60,862 nucleotides of DNA, taken from JAJTFA01 sp044351265. Its GTDB lineage: Bacteria; Bacteroidota; Bacteroidia; UKL13-3. The translations under genes and the position numbers were made by a program. The stretch covers positions 1-60,862 of the forward strand of contig JBILGC010000008.1 of NCBI GenBank assembly GCA_044351265.1. The letters are read 5' to 3'. Below the pieces are notes generated by a model that was given only the letters and a program-made list of their open reading frames with translations, had not been told where the DNA came from and made no database searches. The number at the start of each line of letters is the position of its first letter. The first letter of the stretch is position 1. Below, piece after piece: positions 21,784 to 30,032 of the stretch.

Positions 21784-22971
21784 ATGGCTAAAGAAAAATT
21801 CGACCGCAGTAAACCACACGTAAACATTGGTACTATCGGTCACGTAGACCACGGTAAAACAACCTTAACCGCTGCCATCACCAAAGTTTTGGCAGAAAAA
21901 GGATTATCAGAAGCTCGTTCTTTTGATTCAATCGACTCAGCTCCTGAAGAAAAGGAGCGCGGTATCACTATTAATACTGCTCACGTTGAGTATGCAACTG
22001 CAAACCGTCACTATGCGCACGTTGACTGTCCTGGTCACGCGGACTATGTGAAAAACATGGTTACAGGTGCAGCTCAGATGGATGGTGCTATTCTTGTGGT
22101 AGCTTCAACAGACGGACCAATGCCTCAAACCCGCGAGCATATTCTACTTGCTCGTCAGGTAGGTGTTCCTCGTATCGTTGTATTCATGAATAAAGTTGAC
22201 ATGGTTGACGATCCTGAATTATTGGAAATCGTTGAAATGGAAATCCGTGATTTATTATCTAAATATGAATTCCCTGGAACTGAGATTCCGGTAATCCGTG
22301 GATCTGCCTTAGGTGGATTGAATGGAGATGCTAAATGGGTAGAAAAAATTATGGAATTAATGGATGCTGTTGATTCATACATCCCGGTTCCTCCTCGTGC
22401 AGTAGATCTTCCTTTCTTAATGCCTGTTGAAGACGTATTCTCTATCACAGGTCGTGGAACGGTTGCTACCGGACGTATCGAGCGTGGTGTAATTAACAGT
22501 AATGATCCTGTAGAAATCATCGGTTTAGGTGCTGAGAAACTTACATCTGTAATTACAGGTGTTGAGATGTTCCGCAAAATCCTTGACCGCGGTGAGGCAG
22601 GTGATAACGTAGGTTTATTGTTACGTGGTATAGATAAAGACCAAATCCGCAGAGGAATGGTTATTTGTAAGCCGGGTTCAGTAACCCCACACACTAAATT
22701 TAAAGCTGAAATCTACGTTCTTTCTAAAGAAGAAGGTGGACGTCATACGCCATTCTTTAACAAATACCGCCCTCAGTTCTACCTGCGTACAACTGACGTT
22801 ACAGGTGAGGTAATTCTACCAGACGGAATGGAAATGATTATGCCTGGGGATAACGTAACCATCACGGTTCAGTTAATCGCTCCGGTTGCTATGGAGAAAA
22901 ACCTACGTTTCGCTATTCGCGAAGGTGGCAGAACCATTGGTGCCGGTCAGGTAACAGAAATTCTTGAGTAA
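21784..22971 (+). CDS. tuf: Elongation factor Tu
   Basis: The 395-residue GTPase that brings aminoacyl-tRNA to the ribosome. The G1 motif GHVDHGKT (19-26), DCPGHADY switch II motif and NKVD (base recognition) are all present, followed by the two beta-barrel domains ending in GAGQVTEILE. It sits between tRNA-Thr and tRNA-Trp in the conserved Bacteroidota order. Codon use is more biased to common codons than in the accessory genes, as expected for very high expression. Confidence 0.98.
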   Translation: MAKEKFDRSKPHVNIGTIGHVDHGKTTLTAAITKVLAEKGLSEARSFDSIDSAPEEKERGITINTAHVEYATANRHYAHVDCPGHADYVKNMVTGAAQMDGAILVVASTDGPMPQTREHILLARQVGVPRIVVFMNKVDMVDDPELLEIVEMEIRDLLSKYEFPGTEIPVIRGSALGGLNGDAKWVEKIMELMDAVDSYIPVPPRAVDLPFLMPVEDVFSITGRGTVATGRIERGVINSNDPVEIIGLGAEKLTSVITGVEMFRKILDRGEAGDNVGLLLRGIDKDQIRRGMVICKPGSVTPHTKFKAEIYVLSKEEGGRHTPFFNKYRPQFYLRTTDVTGEVILPDGMEMIMPGDNVTITVQLIAPVAMEKNLRFAIREGGRTIGAGQVTEILE

Positions 22972-22992
22972 TTATCTGTAAAACAGGTGCTG

Positions 22993-23023
22993 AATGTTGG
23001 GTAGCTCATTGCTATCCAACATT
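22993..23023 (+). other. Strong hairpin between tuf and tRNA-Trp
   Basis: A 13-bp stem (AATGTTGGGTAGC with GCTATCCAACATT, one G-U pair) and a 5-nt loop. No T-tract follows and tRNA-Trp starts 12 nt later, so an RNA-processing or mRNA 3'-end-protecting role fits better than termination. Confidence 0.6.
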
Positions 23024-23034
23024 TGGCATCAATA

Positions 23035-23105
23035 AGGAGTGTAGTTCAAGGGTAGAATAGCGGTCTCCAAAACCGTTGATGGGAGTTCGAATCTCTCCAC
23101 TCCTG
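23035..23105 (+). tRNA. tRNA-Trp (anticodon CCA)
   Basis: A 71-nt cloverleaf: acceptor AGGAGTG/CACTCCT with discriminator G, anticodon loop CTCCAAA, and T-arm GAGTTCGAATCTC. The genome encodes CCA directly after it (23106-23108), unlike the four other tRNAs here. secE starts 37 nt later. Confidence 0.96.
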
Positions 23106-23141
23106 CCAAACAAAAAGTATCAGCGTTTACGCCTAAACAAT

Positions 23142-23336
23142 ATGGAAAAGCTAAAGGAATATTTAAGATTGTCTACCGATGAGTTGGTAAACAAAGTATC
23201 ATGGCCAACCTGGGAGGATCTGCAGGAGAGTACCATTATCGTTATGGTTGCTTCTTTGCTTATCGCATTACTGATTGGTGTAATTGATATTATGAGCAGC
23301 AGCATGCTTGGATTCTTTTATCAGATTTTCCAATAA
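23142..23336 (+). CDS. secE: Preprotein translocase subunit SecE
   Basis: A 64-residue, single-helix form of SecE. The amphipathic N-terminal part has the conserved VSWPTWEDL segment, and one membrane helix follows at about residues 32-55. I start at the Met of MEKLKEYL; the longer in-frame reading would begin inside tRNA-Trp. It is part of the SecYEG channel in the inner membrane and is followed 14 bp later by nusG, as in most bacteria. Confidence 0.95.
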   Translation: MEKLKEYLRLSTDELVNKVSWPTWEDLQESTIIVMVASLLIALLIGVIDIMSSSMLGFFYQIFQ

Positions 23337-23350
23337 GCAAACCGTAATAA

Positions 23351-23908
23351 ATGGAAACAATGACACAGCAGGATCAACATAAATGGTACGTGGTACGTGC
23401 GGTAACCGGACAGGAAAAGAAGGTTAAAGCACAAATTGAGTCTGAGCTCGACAGAGCGGGCTTACGTGCTCAGGTTCCTCAAATCCTGATTCCTACGGAG
23501 AAAGTTTATCAGATTAAAAATGGTAAAAAAACATCAAAAGAGAAAAATTACTTCCCCGGTTATATATTAATACAGGGCGAATTAACAGGAGAGGTTCCTC
23601 ATATCATAGAATCTATAAATGGTGTAGTTGGGTTTCTAGGAGGTAAATCAACTCCAACACCTCTGCGTCAGGCTGAAGTTAATAGAATTTTAGGTACAGT
23701 AGATGAAATGGCTGAACAAGGTGAGTTGATGGCTGAACCTTTTATAATAAATGAATCAGTAAAAGTAATAGATGGTCCTTTCAGTGGTTTTAGTGGGGTA
23801 ATTGAAGAGGTAATGGAGGACAAGAAAAAGTTGAAAGTAATGGTTAAAATTTTTGGAAGAAGAACACCACTTGAACTCAACTTTGTGCAAGTAGAAAAAG
23901 AAAGTTAA
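23351..23908 (+). CDS. nusG: Transcription termination/antitermination factor NusG
   Basis: A 185-residue protein with the NGN domain (HKWYVVRAVTGQEKKV near the start) and a C-terminal KOW domain (VKVIDGPFSGFSGVIEEV). It travels with RNA polymerase, suppresses pausing and links to Rho or the ribosome. It could start at Met1 or Met4. It sits between secE and rplK in one transcript. Confidence 0.96.
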   Translation: METMTQQDQHKWYVVRAVTGQEKKVKAQIESELDRAGLRAQVPQILIPTEKVYQIKNGKKTSKEKNYFPGYILIQGELTGEVPHIIESINGVVGFLGGKSTPTPLRQAEVNRILGTVDEMAEQGELMAEPFIINESVKVIDGPFSGFSGVIEEVMEDKKKLKVMVKIFGRRTPLELNFVQVEKES

Positions 23909-23920
23909 TAATATAATACA

Positions 23921-24370
23921 ATGGCTAAAGAACTAACAGGATTTATTAAACTCCAGATCAAAGGTGGCGCAGCTAACCCTGCACCTCCAATTGGTCCTGC
24001 CCTTGGTTCAAAGGGTGTAAACATTATGGAGTTTTGCAAGCAATTTAATGCCCGCACGCAAGAGAAGGCAGGCAAAGTATTGCCGGTAGTTATTTCGGTT
24101 TATAGTGATAAGTCTTTCGACTTTGTTATTAAAACCCCACCGGTTGCAGCGCAGTTGCTTGAAGTAACCAAATTGCAGAAAGGTTCTGCAGAATCCAATC
24201 GTAAGAAAGCCGGTTCAGTAAACTGGGACCAAATCAGAAAAATAGCTGAAGAAAAAATGCAGGACATGAACTGCTTTAAAGTTGAATCAGCAATGAAGAT
24301 GGTTGCCGGAACCGCAAGAAGTATGGGTATTAACGTAACCGGAGATGCCCCGTTTGAAGTTAAAAAGTAA
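23921..24370 (+). CDS. rplK: Large-subunit ribosomal protein uL11
   Basis: A 149-residue protein with the proline-rich uL11 signature GGAANPAPPIGPALGSKGVN near residues 16-35 and a C-terminal RNA-binding domain. It forms the stalk base at the GTPase centre. It lies 12 bp after nusG and 13 bp before rplA. Confidence 0.97.
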   Translation: MAKELTGFIKLQIKGGAANPAPPIGPALGSKGVNIMEFCKQFNARTQEKAGKVLPVVISVYSDKSFDFVIKTPPVAAQLLEVTKLQKGSAESNRKKAGSVNWDQIRKIAEEKMQDMNCFKVESAMKMVAGTARSMGINVTGDAPFEVKK

Positions 24371-24383
24371 AAAGTAATTAGCA

Positions 24384-25082
24384 ATGGTCAAAATATCTAA
24401 AAAAAGAAAAGAGGCGCTGAAGAAGGTTGATGCAAATAAGCATTATGCCTTAACTGAAGCTTCAAAACTGGTGAAAGACATTTCTTACACCAAGTTTGAT
24501 TCTTCGGTTGATATCGACATCCGCCTAGGTGTTGATCCTAAGAAAGCCAACCAAATGGTTCGTGGTGTGGTATCTTTACCTCACGGAACAGGAAAAACAG
24601 TTCGTGTGTTAGCACTTGTAACTCCCGACAAAGAAGCAGAAGCAAAAGATGCCGGAGCAGATTTTGTTGGTTTGGATGAATTTATCCAAAAAATTGAACA
24701 AGGCTGGACCGATATTGATATAATTGTTACTCAGCCAAACGTTATGGCTAAGTTGGGTAAACTTGGTAAAATTTTAGGACCACGTAACTTGATGCCAAAT
24801 CCTAAGTCAGGAACTGTTTCTACCGAAATTGGTAAAGTAGTAAGAGAAGTTAAGGCGGGTAAAATAGATTTTAAAGTTGATAAAGAAGGAGCAATTCATA
24901 CCTCTATTGGTAAAGCCTCATTTGCCCCTGAAAAACTTTATGACAATGCGCTTGAACTTATACAAACAATCGTTAAACTTAAACCATCTTCAGCAAAGGG
25001 TACATACCTCAAAGGTGTTAGTATCTCCAGTACAATGAGCCCTGGAATAGCTGTTGATACCAAATCAATACCGGGTATTTAA
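24384..25082 (+). CDS. rplA: Large-subunit ribosomal protein uL1
   Basis: A 232-residue protein with the uL1 signature around GKILGPRNLMPNPKSGTV and the conserved N-terminal helix KKRKEALKKVD. It forms the L1 stalk at the E-site and in many bacteria represses its own operon by binding the leader mRNA; no leader mimic was identified here. Confidence 0.97.
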   Translation: MVKISKKRKEALKKVDANKHYALTEASKLVKDISYTKFDSSVDIDIRLGVDPKKANQMVRGVVSLPHGTGKTVRVLALVTPDKEAEAKDAGADFVGLDEFIQKIEQGWTDIDIIVTQPNVMAKLGKLGKILGPRNLMPNPKSGTVSTEIGKVVREVKAGKIDFKVDKEGAIHTSIGKASFAPEKLYDNALELIQTIVKLKPSSAKGTYLKGVSISSTMSPGIAVDTKSIPGI

Positions 25083-25094
25083 TTCTGATCAGTT

Positions 25095-25616
25095 ATGAAA
25101 AAAGAACAAAAAGGTGAAATAATAGAACAACTCACGCAGAAGCTGAATGAGTTTAAATACATCTACGTAACTGATGTATCATCTTTAAATGCGCAAAAGA
25201 CAAGTGATCTGAGAAGAGCATTTTTTAAAGATGGAATTGAAATGGAAGTAGCTAAAAATACTTTAATAGAAAAAGCTATTGAGCGCACCGATAAAAATTT
25301 CGGAGCCTTGGTTGATACACTTAAAGGTAACACAGCACTGTTATTTGCTCAAGACAGTAAAAGCGCAGCAAAAATCATTAAAGAATTCAGAAAAGATGGC
25401 AAGAAACCTGAACTTAAAGGTGCTTACATCGATACTGATATCTATATCGGAGACAATCAGCTTGATTCACTGATTGCACTGAAGAGCAAGAATGAACTCA
25501 TTGGCGAAATCATAGGATTGCTGCAATCTCCTGCCAAGAATGTTATCTCTGCTTTGCAAAGCAGCGGTGGTAAACTTGCAGGTATTGTTAAAACATTATC
25601 AGAAAGACCGGAATAA
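25095..25616 (+). CDS. rplJ: Large-subunit ribosomal protein uL10
   Basis: A 173-residue protein that anchors the L7/L12 dimers to the stalk base. It has the N-terminal rRNA-binding domain (YVTDVSSLNAQKTSDLRR, then EVAKNTLIEKAI) and a C-terminal helix for L12. It lies 12 bp after rplA and 60 bp before rplL. Confidence 0.96.
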   Translation: MKKEQKGEIIEQLTQKLNEFKYIYVTDVSSLNAQKTSDLRRAFFKDGIEMEVAKNTLIEKAIERTDKNFGALVDTLKGNTALLFAQDSKSAAKIIKEFRKDGKKPELKGAYIDTDIYIGDNQLDSLIALKSKNELIGEIIGLLQSPAKNVISALQSSGGKLAGIVKTLSERPE

Positions 25617-25676
25617 ATTTATAGATCCACAAAATCAAATTCAACAACAATTAATAACAATTAAATTTTAACTAAA

Positions 25677-26057
25677 ATGGCAGATTTAAAAGCGTTTGCT
25701 GAACAGTTGGTAAACTTGTCAGTAAAAGAAGTAAATGAGTTAGCAACAATCCTTAAAGACGAGTATGGTATCGAGCCTGCAGCTGCTGCAGTTGCCGTTG
25801 CTGCTCCTGCTGCTGGTGGCGGTGCTGCTGCACCTGCTGCAGAAAAATCAACTTTTGACGTTATTTTGAAAAGCGCTGGCGCTGCAAAATTAAACGTAGT
25901 AAAAGTTGTAAAAGATCTTACCGGACTTGGTTTGAAAGAAGCCAAAGAACTAGTAGATGGCGCTCCAAAACCTATTAAAGAAGGTGTGGATAAAGCTACT
26001 GCTGAAGATCTGAAGGCTAAGCTTACCGAAGCCGGAGCTGAGGTTGAACTTAAGTAA
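25677..26057 (+). CDS. rplL: Large-subunit ribosomal protein bL12
   Basis: A 126-residue stalk protein with an N-terminal dimerisation helix, an Ala/Pro/Gly hinge (about 38-58) and the C-terminal domain with KVVKDLTGLGLKEAKELVDG, which recruits translation factors. A hairpin that could act as attenuator lies between it and rpoB. Confidence 0.97.
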   Translation: MADLKAFAEQLVNLSVKEVNELATILKDEYGIEPAAAAVAVAAPAAGGGAAAPAAEKSTFDVILKSAGAAKLNVVKVVKDLTGLGLKEAKELVDGAPKPIKEGVDKATAEDLKAKLTEAGAEVELK

Positions 26058-26079
26058 TTGGTTCTCAGCTTTTCTTTTT

Positions 26080-26120
26080 AATTTGACCCCGGCCAAGGCC
26101 GTGGGTCAAATTTCTATTTT
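26080..26120 (+). terminator. Attenuator-like hairpin between rplL and rpoB
   Basis: AATTTGACCC (26080-26089) pairs with GGGTCAAATT (26103-26112), and an inner CGGCC/GGCCG part adds to it. TTTCTATTTT overlaps and follows the 3' arm. Partial termination here would lower rpoBC relative to the ribosomal genes. Confidence 0.65.
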
Positions 26121-26165
26121 ATAGGATTGATATATATTTTTAGTCAGTTTTAAACCAATAATCCC

Positions 26166-29100
26166 TTGGCTAATAAACAAGTAAATGTAGGTGAAAGAAT
26201 TAATTTCACCTCAGTAAAAAAAGTAATCGATTATCCCGATTTTCTAGATGTACAATTAGAGTCTTTCCGTGAGTTCTTTCAGTTGGATACCACTTCTGAG
26301 AGTCGTGAAAACGAAGGACTCTTCAAAGTATTTCAGGAGAATTTTCCGATATCCGATACACGTAATATTTTCGTACTCGAGTTTCTCGATTATTTTGTTG
26401 ATCCACCGCGCTACTCTATTGATGAGTGTATTGAAAGGGGGTTAACTTATAGTGTGCCGCTTAAGGCAAAATTACGCTTATCGTGCAACGACCCGGAGCA
26501 TGAGGATTTTCAAACAATTGTTCAAGATGTGTACCTAGGTACTATTCCATACATGACCCCTAGCGGAACCTTCGTTATTAATGGAGCTGAGCGTGTTATT
26601 GTATCGCAATTGCATCGTTCACCAGGTGTATTCTTTGGACAGTCATACCACACTAACGGTACCAAATTATATTCAGCCCGTGTAATTCCGTTCAAAGGTT
26701 CATGGATTGAGTTTGCAACAGATGTCAACAATGTGATGTATGCATACATTGATCGTAAGAAAAAGTTCCCTGTCACCACCTTGCTTCGTGCAATAGGTTA
26801 TGAAACAGATAAAGATATTCTGAACCTGTTTGACCTTGCCGAAGAGGTAAAAGTGAGCAAGTCCGGTTTGAAGAAAGTACTCGGTCGCAAACTCGCTGCG
26901 CGTGTTCTCAAAACTTGGGTTGAAGATTTTGTGGATGAAGACACAGGTGAGGTTGTATCTATTGAGCGTAATGAGGTAATCATAGAGCGCGATACCATTC
27001 TGGAAGATAACCATATAGATTTAATTGTTGACGCAGATGTTAAAACCATACTGTTGCACAAAAATGAGTCTAGCCACAATGATTTCGCTATCATTCTAAA
27101 CACACTTCAGAAAGATACAGCAAACAGCGGTAAAGAAGCACATGAGCATATTTATCGCCAGTTGCGTAATGCAGATCCACCGGATGAAGAAACTGCGCGT
27201 GGTGTAATTGATAAATTATTCTTCTCTGATAAGCGTTATGACTTAGGAGAAGTTGGTCGTTATAGAATTAATCGTAAATTGGAACGTACTACTTCTAGTG
27301 AAGTACGTGTGTTAACCAAAGATGATATTGTAGCCATTATTAAATATCTTATCGAGTTATCAAATTCTCGTGCAGATGTTGATGATATTGACCACTTGTC
27401 TAACAGACGTGTGCGTACTGTTGGAGAACAATTATATTCTCAGTTTGGTGTAGGTTTGGCTCGTATGGCTCGTACCATCCGTGAGCGTATGAATATCCGC
27501 GACAACGAGGTTTTCACACCAACTGACCTTATCAATGCCAAAACATTATCATCAGTAATCAATTCGTTTTTTGGAACCAACCAGTTATCTCAGTTTATGG
27601 ATCAAACCAATCCTTTGGCTGAAATAACACATAAGCGCAGAATGAGTGCCCTTGGTCCGGGTGGTTTAAGTCGTGATCGTGCCGGATTTGAGGTACGTGA
27701 CGTGCATTATACCCACTATGGTCGTTTATGTACTATTGAAACACCTGAGGGCCCGAACATCGGTTTGATTTCTTCACTGTGTGTTCATGCAAAAATTAAT
27801 GGCATGGGCTTCATTGAAACGCCCTACCTTAAAGTTACTAACGGAAAGGTAATGGTTAATGATCCTGTAACTTATTTAAGTGCGGAAGATGAAGATGGAA
27901 AAACCATTGCTCAGTCTGATGCTGCTTATGATGATAAAGGTAATTTTAAAGAAGATCGTATAAAGGCACGTTATGAAGGCGACTTCCCGATGCTTGAACC
28001 GGAGAAACTTGATTTCATGGATATTGCTCCAAATCAGATTGTATCCATCGCAGCGTCTATGATTCCATTTCTTGAGCACAACGATGCAAACCGTGCGCTG
28101 ATGGGTTCAAACATGCAACGCCAGGCAGTGCCATTGTTGCGTCCGCAGGCTCCAATTGTAGGAACAGGACTTGAGGGCCGTGTGGCCAGAGATTCTCGTA
28201 CACTTATCGTGGCTGAACGTAAAGGGGTTGTTGAATTCGTAGATGCCAATGAAATCAGGGTACGTTATGAACAATCTGAAACCGACAAACTTGTAAACTT
28301 CGGTAATGATTCCAAATCGTATAACCTCATAAAATTCCGCAGAACCAATCAAAATACCTGTATAAACCTTAAGCCAATTGTTCGTAAAGGTGATAGGGTT
28401 GAAAAAGGTCAGGTTTTATGCGAAGGTTATGCTACCGAAGGAGGAGAACTCGCATTGGGACGTAACCTTAAGGTTGCTTTCATGCCTTGGCAAGGATTTA
28501 ACTTTGAAGATGCGATTGTTATTTCTGAGCGTGTTGTTAAAGAAGATATTTTCACTTCTATCCATGTTACAGAATTTGAACTTGAAGTTCGTGACACCAA
28601 GCGTGGAGAGGAAGAACTAACCAATGATATTCCAAACGTAAGCGAGGAAGCAACCAAAAATCTAGATGAGAATGGTTTAATTCGTGTAGGTTGTGAAGTT
28701 AGCGAAGGAGATATTCTGATTGGAAAAATCACACCGAAAGGAGAAACCGAACCTTCACCTGAAGAGAAATTACTTCGCGCCATTTTTGGTGATAAAGCTG
28801 GTGATGTAAAAGATGCATCATTAAAGGCACCACCATCATCATCAGGTGTGGTAATTGATAAAAAGTTATTCTCTAGAGCAAAGAAAGAAAAACTCACCAA
28901 GCAAGAAGAGAAAGCACGTGTTTCTAAGTTGCAGGATGAGCATGAAAAACAGGTTAAAGAAATTAAATCTACGCTGGTAGAAAAACTTTTCTCTGTCCTT
29001 TCAGGTAAAACATCTCAGGGCGTATTCAATGTATACAATGAGGAGCTGATTCCGAAAGGAACTAAGTTTACCATGAAGAATCTTAACGACATTGATTTTA

Positions 29101-29981
29101 CCCATATTAATGCCAACAATTGGACAACCGATGCAGATAAAAATGAATTGGTGCGCCTTATTTTAGCTAACTATAAAAATAGACTTAACCAAGAAATAGC
29201 TGACTTTAAACGCAAAGAATTTGCTGTTTTGGTTGGTGATGAGCTGCCAACAGGCATTCTTAAAATGGCTAAGGTCTATGTAGCTAACAAACGCAAGTTA
29301 AAAGTTGGTGATAAAATGGCCGGACGCCACGGAAACAAAGGTATTGTAGCACGCATTGTTCGTGATGAAGACCTACCGTTTATGGAAGACGGAACTCCTG
29401 TAGATATTGTTCTGAATCCATTAGGTGTACCATCACGTATGAATTTGGGTCAGATTTATGAAACAGTTTTGGGTTGGGCCGGTAAGGAATTGGGCGTAAA
29501 ATTTGCTACACCGATTTTTGACGGTGCTTCCGATGATCAGGTTCTCGAATACTGCCACAAGGCCGGTATTCCAGAATATGGCAAAACTTATTTGCACGAT
29601 GGATTATCAGGTGAGCGTTTCCATCAGCCGGTAACAGTTGGAATAATTTACATGCTTAAACTGGGCCACATGGTTGATGATAAAATGCACGCACGCTCTA
29701 TCGGGCCATACTCACTTATCACGCAGCAGCCGTTGGGTGGTAAAGCGCAGTTTGGTGGCCAGCGTTTTGGTGAGATGGAGGTATGGGCTCTGGAGGCATT
29801 TGGCGCAGCCAATATTCTTCAGGAGATACTTACCGTTAAGTCAGACGACATCATCGGTCGTGCAAAAACTTATGAAGCTATTGTAAAAGGTGATAACCTA
29901 CCACAGCCTGGCATACCTGAATCATTCAATGTATTGGTTCATGAGATGAGAGGTTTAGGTTTAGATATCACGTTGGAGTAA
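26166..29981 (+). CDS. rpoB: RNA polymerase beta subunit
   Basis: The 1271-residue beta subunit. Its start is TTG: the frame has a stop 15 nt upstream and no ATG between, and the N-terminus NKQVNVGERINF is right for the family. Recognisable parts are the rifampicin pocket, SQFMDQTNPL from residue 475 and THKRRMSALGP from 488, with wild-type residues at Asp479, His489 and Ser494. The GRHGNKGIVARI segment near the active site is present, and the C-terminus contacts beta'. It is followed 51 bp later by rpoC. Confidence 0.98.
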   Translation: MANKQVNVGERINFTSVKKVIDYPDFLDVQLESFREFFQLDTTSESRENEGLFKVFQENFPISDTRNIFVLEFLDYFVDPPRYSIDECIERGLTYSVPLKAKLRLSCNDPEHEDFQTIVQDVYLGTIPYMTPSGTFVINGAERVIVSQLHRSPGVFFGQSYHTNGTKLYSARVIPFKGSWIEFATDVNNVMYAYIDRKKKFPVTTLLRAIGYETDKDILNLFDLAEEVKVSKSGLKKVLGRKLAARVLKTWVEDFVDEDTGEVVSIERNEVIIERDTILEDNHIDLIVDADVKTILLHKNESSHNDFAIILNTLQKDTANSGKEAHEHIYRQLRNADPPDEETARGVIDKLFFSDKRYDLGEVGRYRINRKLERTTSSEVRVLTKDDIVAIIKYLIELSNSRADVDDIDHLSNRRVRTVGEQLYSQFGVGLARMARTIRERMNIRDNEVFTPTDLINAKTLSSVINSFFGTNQLSQFMDQTNPLAEITHKRRMSALGPGGLSRDRAGFEVRDVHYTHYGRLCTIETPEGPNIGLISSLCVHAKINGMGFIETPYLKVTNGKVMVNDPVTYLSAEDEDGKTIAQSDAAYDDKGNFKEDRIKARYEGDFPMLEPEKLDFMDIAPNQIVSIAASMIPFLEHNDANRALMGSNMQRQAVPLLRPQAPIVGTGLEGRVARDSRTLIVAERKGVVEFVDANEIRVRYEQSETDKLVNFGNDSKSYNLIKFRRTNQNTCINLKPIVRKGDRVEKGQVLCEGYATEGGELALGRNLKVAFMPWQGFNFEDAIVISERVVKEDIFTSIHVTEFELEVRDTKRGEEELTNDIPNVSEEATKNLDENGLIRVGCEVSEGDILIGKITPKGETEPSPEEKLLRAIFGDKAGDVKDASLKAPPSSSGVVIDKKLFSRAKKEKLTKQEEKARVSKLQDEHEKQVKEIKSTLVEKLFSVLSGKTSQGVFNVYNEELIPKGTKFTMKNLNDIDFTHINANNWTTDADKNELVRLILANYKNRLNQEIADFKRKEFAVLVGDELPTGILKMAKVYVANKRKLKVGDKMAGRHGNKGIVARIVRDEDLPFMEDGTPVDIVLNPLGVPSRMNLGQIYETVLGWAGKELGVKFATPIFDGASDDQVLEYCHKAGIPEYGKTYLHDGLSGERFHQPVTVGIIYMLKLGHMVDDKMHARSIGPYSLITQQPLGGKAQFGGQRFGEMEVWALEAFGAANILQEILTVKSDDIIGRAKTYEAIVKGDNLPQPGIPESFNVLVHEMRGLGLDITLE

Positions 29982-30032
29982 TGCTTCAACAGTTAAGGCA
30001 ACACATTCAATAAAAGTTAAGAACATAATTAT

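Noticed and set aside
22155..22694. 179-codon minus-strand open frame inside tuf
   Set aside because: A shadow of the highly biased tuf codons; rich in Ser, Pro and Ile with no motif or start signal.
23076..23141. A longer SecE N-terminus
   Set aside because: It begins inside tRNA-Trp; the inner ATG gives the normal SecE start.
28427..28900. 157-codon minus-strand open frame inside rpoB
   Set aside because: A Ser-rich shadow of rpoB; no own promoter or family likeness.
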